DNA of 10,371 bases from an uncultured Clostridia bacterium. Its GTDB lineage: Bacteria; Bacillota; Clostridia; Christensenellales; Borkfalkiaceae. The position numbers and the translations under genes were made by a program. The stretch is from contig CANQCA010000050.1 of the NCBI GenBank assembly GCA_947589585.1, positions 1-10,371 of the forward strand, read 5' to 3'. The notes under the pieces were generated by a model. It ran no database searches and had not been told where the DNA came from. It saw only the letters and a program-made list of their open reading frames with translations. Every line of letters starts with the position of its first letter. Within the stretch, counting starts at the first letter, position 1. Below, one piece after another: positions 7,487 through 10,371 of the stretch.

Positions 7487-9796
7487 TCAGGCAAATTTTA
7501 TCCCGTGCGCCCTATCGTAGATGCCCGCCGCATTCAGGTCGATATCGAAGGAGATGCTCTCTTGCTCTCCCGTGCAGGGAAGGACGATCTGCGTGCCGAG
7601 GCACTCCGCGCGCGCATATTTCTTTTCCCCGAAATCGTAACGCTCCAGAATTTTCGCCTTGAAAGTATCCCCCGGCAGAAGGGCGTCCTCGCCGAAATGC
7701 AACTCGAGATCCACACCGAACAGCCTTCGGTCGCTCGCGCCGAGAAGGCGTTTGAGAACGCCGAAGGGGCAGGGGATGGAGATGCCGCCGCATTCGATGA
7801 AAATATCGAGGCCGCGCCGCTCTTCGGGGGGAAGCGCCCTCTTTTCTTCCTTAGAGAGCTTGCGCTTTCCGAGCATGATCCTCAGGGCATTCTGCGTGTT
7901 GAGCGCGGGCCGCACGATCTGCCCGCCGCGGAAGAAGGAGAAGGTGTGCCAATCCGGCGCGATCCCCCCTTCGATCACGCCTTCCCCCAAGGCGTACAGC
8001 TTCTGTTCTCCCACACGGATGCGGGTGAGCACGCCCTCCTTGAGCGTCTCGCTCTCCAAGGTCCCGGCGGGATATTCCGTCCCGCTCCGGACGGCGTTCG
8101 TGGGAAAGACGGCGTCGAATTCGCCCTCGAGGTCTGAAAGCGCGGGCGGAAGGTCTGCCCCCACGCCGCCGAGAAAGAGCTTGCCGTCCCGTACGGTGAC
8201 GGGGATATCGTTGTAGCGCACGAGACGGTCCATGACGCTCACTTCCGTCTCTGCGTCGAAATAGTGTGCCTTCGAAAAATCGACGTTTACCTTGATGACG
8301 TCGCCGCTGCGGTGCGGGCATACCCCCGCCATCTTGACGATGAAGGGATAGGTCCCGCTCTCGTAATTGGTCTTGTTCTGCGTATCGAAATCGCAATAGA
8401 GCAGGGTCTCGCTCCCGAGCATCTCGACGCCGAGGACGATACATTCGATCCCGTCGCCTGCAAGGAACATATCCTCGGGCCGCACGCCGAAGGTCACCTT
8501 CTTCCCCAAATATTTGCGCTCGAATTTCTTGAGGTGCTCCGCGGAAAACTTCAGCACCTTCCCGCCCGCAAAGGTGACGGCCGCATGTTCGCCGTCGCTC
8601 TCTACCGCGGCTTCGAAGAAGTTCATGGACGGCGTGCCGATAAAGCCCGCGACGAAGAGGTTCTTCGGATAGGTATAGAGATCGATGGGCGTATCGATCT
8701 GCTGGACGGTGCCCTTCTTCATGACGACGATCCTATCCCCCATCGTCATCGCCTCGACCTGATCGTGCGTGACATAGATGAAGGTCGTCTGAAGGCGGTT
8801 GTGCAGTTTTGTGATCTCGCTGCGCATCTGGGTGCGAAGCTTCGCATCGAGGTTGGAGAGGGGTTCGTCGAGAAGGAACACCTTGGGGTCCCGCACCATG
8901 GCGCGCCCGAGGGCCACCCTCTGCCGCTGTCCGCCGCTCATATCCCCCGGCTTGACGCCGAGATATTCCTTAAGGCCGAGGATATCCGCGATCTCTACGA
9001 CGCGCATATACATCTCTTCACGCTTCACGCGGGCGGCATAGACGGGCCTGAAGAGGTTATGAAGAAGGGAGATGGGGCGCTGCAGCTGCCTCTCCTCGCG
9101 AAGGCCCGCCTTGTATTCATGCCGCAATGTGAGATAGTGGAGGGGCTTCAAAAGAATATTTTTGAAGGAGTGCGGGAAGATCTCCTTCAGGTCCTTGGAG
9201 ATCTCCTTTTTGTCCTCTCCTGAAAGGACCACCTTCTTTTGCTCGCGGTAGTGTTTGCGCGTCTCGCCGTTCTTGCTCCACGCCTCTTTATATTCGCTGT
9301 AGAGCTCTTCCCCGCGAAGAAGGATGCGCTCGGTCTCCGCCTGCGAGAGGGCGGCGGCCTTTTTATGCATCTTGAGAAGGTATTCTTTCTCCGCGATCCG
9401 AATGAAGTGCTTCTTCGGGCGGATGGGCGGAAATCTCAGATCGATCCGCCTCTTGAGCGCAAATTTCTGCTCCTTGGTGGGCTTCGCCATTTTGAGGGGG
9501 AAGGCCATGTTGTCGGCGACCGTCATGTGTGGATAGAGGGCATAGTTCTGAAAGACCATGGCCGTATCGCGGTCCTTGCAGTCCACATCGTTGACGACGG
9601 CCTCGTCGATCCTGAGCTCCCCCGCCGTGATCTCCTCCAGCCCCGCGATCATGCGCAGAACGGTGGATTTTCCGCAGCCGGAAGGGCCGACAAAGACGAC
9701 AAATTCCTTGTCCTCAATGTCCATCGAAAAATCGTTGACCGCTTTCGTGCCGTTGGGATAAACTTTATAAATATTTTTCAGATGAAGGCTTGCCAT
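7487..9796 (-). CDS. MsmX/UgpC/MalK-like ABC ATPase with a large insertion and extended C-terminus
   Basis: This 769-residue ATPase belongs to the CUT1 sugar-importer family, whose members are usually about 360-370 residues. All nucleotide-binding motifs are intact: Walker A GPSGCGKST (37-45), Q-loop Q83, signature MSGGQ (286-290), Walker B VFLLDE (306-311), D-loop SNLD (314-317) and H-loop H344. GFIGTPSMNFF (384-394) starts the usual MalK-type regulatory region, whose TOBE domain (about 430-525) ends in VDFSKAHYFD. Two features are odd. About 150 highly charged, probably helical residues (about 104-257) are inserted between Q-loop and signature. About 245 residues follow the normal end; they look like further TOBE-like modules, the last ending in IDLNAAGIYD. 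It should power carbohydrate import in partnership with permeases, but none is encoded nearby; MsmX-type ATPases are known to be shared among transporters. It is the first gene of the operon. The ATG at 9796 has GGGGAAG at 9806-9800. The family assignment is firm; the roles of the extra parts are unknown. Confidence 0.94.
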   Translation of the reverse strand: MASLHLKNIYKVYPNGTKAVNDFSMDIEDKEFVVFVGPSGCGKSTVLRMIAGLEEITAGELRIDEAVVNDVDCKDRDTAMVFQNYALYPHMTVADNMAFPLKMAKPTKEQKFALKRRIDLRFPPIRPKKHFIRIAEKEYLLKMHKKAAALSQAETERILLRGEELYSEYKEAWSKNGETRKHYREQKKVVLSGEDKKEISKDLKEIFPHSFKNILLKPLHYLTLRHEYKAGLREERQLQRPISLLHNLFRPVYAARVKREEMYMRVVEIADILGLKEYLGVKPGDMSGGQRQRVALGRAMVRDPKVFLLDEPLSNLDAKLRTQMRSEITKLHNRLQTTFIYVTHDQVEAMTMGDRIVVMKKGTVQQIDTPIDLYTYPKNLFVAGFIGTPSMNFFEAAVESDGEHAAVTFAGGKVLKFSAEHLKKFERKYLGKKVTFGVRPEDMFLAGDGIECIVLGVEMLGSETLLYCDFDTQNKTNYESGTYPFIVKMAGVCPHRSGDVIKVNVDFSKAHYFDAETEVSVMDRLVRYNDIPVTVRDGKLFLGGVGADLPPALSDLEGEFDAVFPTNAVRSGTEYPAGTLESETLKEGVLTRIRVGEQKLYALGEGVIEGGIAPDWHTFSFFRGGQIVRPALNTQNALRIMLGKRKLSKEEKRALPPEERRGLDIFIECGGISIPCPFGVLKRLLGASDRRLFGVDLELHFGEDALLPGDTFKAKILERYDFGEKKYARAECLGTQIVLPCTGEQESISFDIDLNAAGIYDRAHGIKFA

Positions 9797-9821
9797 AGAC
9801 TTCCCCAGTTTTGATAGTTAC

Positions 9822-9850
9822 ATTTTAACAATTTATGAAAAAATTTTCCA
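9822..9850 (-). promoter_or_regulatory. Candidate promoter of the ABC-glycan operon
   Basis: On the minus strand a TAAAAT -10 element (9827-9822) carries the extended TGT (9830-9828) directly before it. A weak -35 TGGAAA (9850-9845) lies 17 bases upstream. The predicted start near 9815 leaves a leader of about 19 bases with the ribosome site GGGGAAG at 9806-9800. A poor -35 with an extended -10 fits an activator-dependent promoter, and two palindromes lie immediately upstream. Confidence 0.55.
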
Positions 9851-9859
9851 TGGGGTAAA

Positions 9860-9872
9860 ACTGTCAAACAGT
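9860..9872. repeat. Inverted repeat ACTGT-caa-ACAGT, candidate operator
   Basis: This is a perfect 5-3-5 inverted repeat whose near edge is 10 bases upstream of the -35 element of the glycan-operon promoter, centred near -51 relative to the predicted start. That is a common place for an activator site. The regulator is unknown. Confidence 0.45.
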
Positions 9873-9877
9873 CGAAT

Positions 9878-9889
9878 AATCTGCAGATT
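9878..9889. repeat. Perfect 12-bp palindrome AATCTGCAGATT, candidate operator
   Basis: This is a perfect palindrome without spacer, centred about 17-18 bases from the centre of the neighbouring inverted repeat at 9860-9872, and near -68 relative to the predicted operon start. The roughly 1.7-turn spacing would place the two sites at different helix faces. It may be a second regulator site or a chance palindrome. Confidence 0.35.
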
Positions 9890-9928
9890 TGCCCCGCGCA
9901 TATTGTCTGCATTTTTCGCGCTCCTATG

Positions 9929-9978
9929 CCCTTTTCGCCTCTTCCCGTCCCCCTTCCCCTCTCCCCTTTTGTTTTTTT
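9929..9978. other. Polypyrimidine tract with G-quadruplex motif on the minus strand
   Basis: Fifty bases contain only three purines, all G, on the plus strand. Within it C-runs at 9944-9946, 9949-9953, 9956-9959 and 9963-9966 give, on the complement, four G-tracts of 3-5 bases separated by loops of only 3, 2 and 2 bases, matching the G-quadruplex pattern. A T-rich run (9967-9980) follows. The tract lies between the divergent promoters, so it is not expected in either main transcript. No hairpin accompanies the T-run, so it is not a terminator. Confidence 0.6.
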
Positions 9979-10026
9979 ATTGTTCGCACGAATCTGCGGC
10001 TTGCTTGGAGGTTGTCATTTTATAAC

Positions 10027-10045
10027 ACGGTTTATAAAAAACCGT
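10027..10045. repeat. Inverted repeat ACGGTT-7-AACCGT
   Basis: Six-base arms (10027-10032 and 10040-10045) enclose an A/T-only loop of seven bases in an AT-rich patch. Neither strand has a T-run after it, so it does not look like a terminator. It lies about 85 bases upstream of the hsp20 promoter and might be a protein-binding site. No other feature was seen between 9980 and 10125; short open frames on both strands there have no ribosome sites and simple composition. Confidence 0.35.
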
Positions 10046-10128
10046 CTCGGGGCGCCGCTCTTTCATAGGACCCATAAAGCCGCCTTGCAGACATTGGGAA
10101 GAAAAAAATTCTCTCTCGCCGGAAATGT

Positions 10129-10155
10129 TTGAAATTGAAAAAATTGCGGTATAAT
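10129..10155 (+). promoter_or_regulatory. Candidate SigA-type promoter of hsp20
   Basis: A perfect TATAAT (10150-10155) is preceded by TTGAAA (10129-10134) at a short 15-base spacing. Sliding to TTTGAA gives 16 bases. The predicted start near 10162 gives a leader of about 94 bases, long enough to hold the two hairpins described separately. No complete CIRCE (HrcA) or CtsR operator is seen around it. Confidence 0.55.
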
Positions 10156-10172
10156 AGATATGAACAACGGAA

Positions 10173-10247
10173 GCGGCAGGCAAAAGGCTTATCGCCCAAA
10201 GCGCGATTAGCACCTACCCGCAGCCTCCCAAAAAATATTTTCGGAGG
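10173..10247 (+). promoter_or_regulatory. Structured 5' leader of hsp20, candidate RNA thermometer
   Basis: Two adjacent hairpins can be drawn. Hairpin 1 (10173-10221): outer stem GCGG/CCGC and AGG/CCT with a small internal loop (10173-10180 with 10213-10221). Its upper stem, 10187-10195 with 10203-10211, has eight pairs, one T-T mismatch and a 7-base loop. Hairpin 2 (10224-10247): CCTCC (10224-10228) pairs fully with the Shine-Dalgarno GGAGG (10243-10247), followed by a C-C mismatch, four A-T pairs (10230-10233 with 10238-10241) and loop AATA. The whole ribosome site is therefore hidden in a stem with a weak AU/mismatch interior, while the ATG lies 9 bases beyond. Hsp20 genes in other bacteria are known to be controlled by ROSE-type and similar RNA thermometers. 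That this one acts so is inferred from structure and gene identity only. Confidence 0.5.
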
Positions 10248-10255
10248 ATAGAATT

Positions 10256-10371
10256 ATGAAACACGAACTTACCACAAGAAGCAACAACTACGATCTTTTC
10301 GACGTCTTCGACGACTTTTTCAAGCCCATGTTCTTTGAAGAGACGCGCGACCTTCGCACGGATATCAAGGA
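10256..10371 (+). CDS. Hsp20-family small heat-shock protein, N-terminal fragment
   Basis: The first 38 residues are present before the window ends. The N-terminus is rich in Phe and Asp (DLFDVFDDFFKPMF, residues 13-26) and reaches LRTDIK (33-38), which matches the start of bacterial alpha-crystallin/Hsp20 proteins, where a segment like MKTDIKE opens the core domain. Such proteins are ATP-independent holdase chaperones in the cytoplasm. The alpha-crystallin core itself is outside the window, so the call rests on the N-terminal pattern only. The ATG at 10256 has GGAGG (10243-10247) 8 bases upstream, enclosed in a hairpin. It is divergent from the glycan operon and shares the intergenic region with it. 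Confidence 0.78.
   Translation, partial: MKHELTTRSNNYDLFDVFDDFFKPMFFEETRDLRTDIK

Noticed and set aside
7486..7494. TTG at 7494 as start of the 555-residue lipoprotein
   Set aside because: It would add only MPD and overlap the upstream gene; the ATG at 7485 begins a standard MKK lipoprotein signal and lies one base from the preceding stop, fitting coupled initiation.
9026..9487. Intein or intron as explanation for the ATPase insertion
   Set aside because: The frame is continuous, the insertion is not in the Walker A motif, it is only about 150 residues, and the Cys/Ser first residue and HN-Cys/Ser splice end are missing.
9862..9867. Perfect TTGACA -35 hexamer on the minus strand upstream of the ATPase gene
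   Set aside because: At 16-19 bases downstream there is only an A/T run without a TATAAT-like element; the hexamer is part of the inverted repeat 9860-9872. The TGTTAAAAT extended -10 with another -35 fits better.
9926..10213. Small open frames on both strands in the divergent intergenic region (68 codons plus, 78 codons minus)
   Set aside because: They have no ribosome binding site; the plus one is translated from the pyrimidine tract and the minus one overlaps the hsp20 promoter and leader. Composition is not protein-like.
10207..10215. TTAGCACCT, resembling one arm of the CIRCE element bound by HrcA
   Set aside because: The inverted partner (GAGTGCTAA after a 9-base spacer) is absent, and the bases are better explained as part of the leader hairpin.

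Overview
The window looks like a chromosomal piece of a Gram-positive, carbohydrate-using anaerobe, most likely a Clostridia-type gut commensal. The evidence is lipoproteins with classical lipoboxes, strong AGGAGG-like ribosome binding sites, SigA-type promoters, an MsmX/UgpC/MalK-like sugar-importer ATPase, a surface protein held by a C-terminal membrane segment with a KKKK tail, and fairly high GC. The lineage is an inference from style and cannot be fixed from the sequence alone. No tRNA, rRNA, CRISPR array, insertion sequence or phage gene was seen.

Layout. Positions 1-161 (minus) hold the start of a YesN-like response regulator, with its own consensus promoter only about 10 bases upstream of the ATG. 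A strong terminator (203-242) separates it from a four-gene minus-strand operon that covers almost all of the window. In transcription order the operon encodes: (1) a 769-residue ABC ATPase (9796-7487) about twice the usual length; (2) a 555-residue lipoprotein with a right-handed beta-helix related to GH28/GH49 enzymes (7485-5818); (3) an 870-residue paralogous lipoprotein with two added discoidin/CBM32-like domains (5821-3209); (4) a 963-residue membrane-anchored surface protein of beta-sandwich modules and an Ig-like domain (3179-288). The first three genes are tightly coupled (one-base gap, then a 4-base ATGA overlap). The fourth follows after a 29-base gap.

The 459-base divergent intergenic region (9797-10255) carries the operon promoter, two palindromes just upstream of it, a pyrimidine tract whose complement is a G-quadruplex motif, a short inverted repeat, and the promoter and structured leader of an Hsp20-type small heat-shock gene on the plus strand (10256 to the window end).

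Reading of the system: two cell-surface beta-helix proteins with conserved acidic active-site positions probably cleave or bind a polysaccharide, helped by discoidin domains and a non-catalytic surface protein. The co-transcribed ATPase would energise uptake of the products. No permease or solute-binding protein is present, so the ATPase would have to work with transporters encoded elsewhere. The most unusual items are the ATPase architecture (about 150 extra residues between the Q-loop and the signature motif, plus apparent extra TOBE-like modules at the C-terminus) and the hsp20 leader, which folds on paper into two adjacent hairpins, the second enclosing the Shine-Dalgarno sequence, as in an RNA thermometer.
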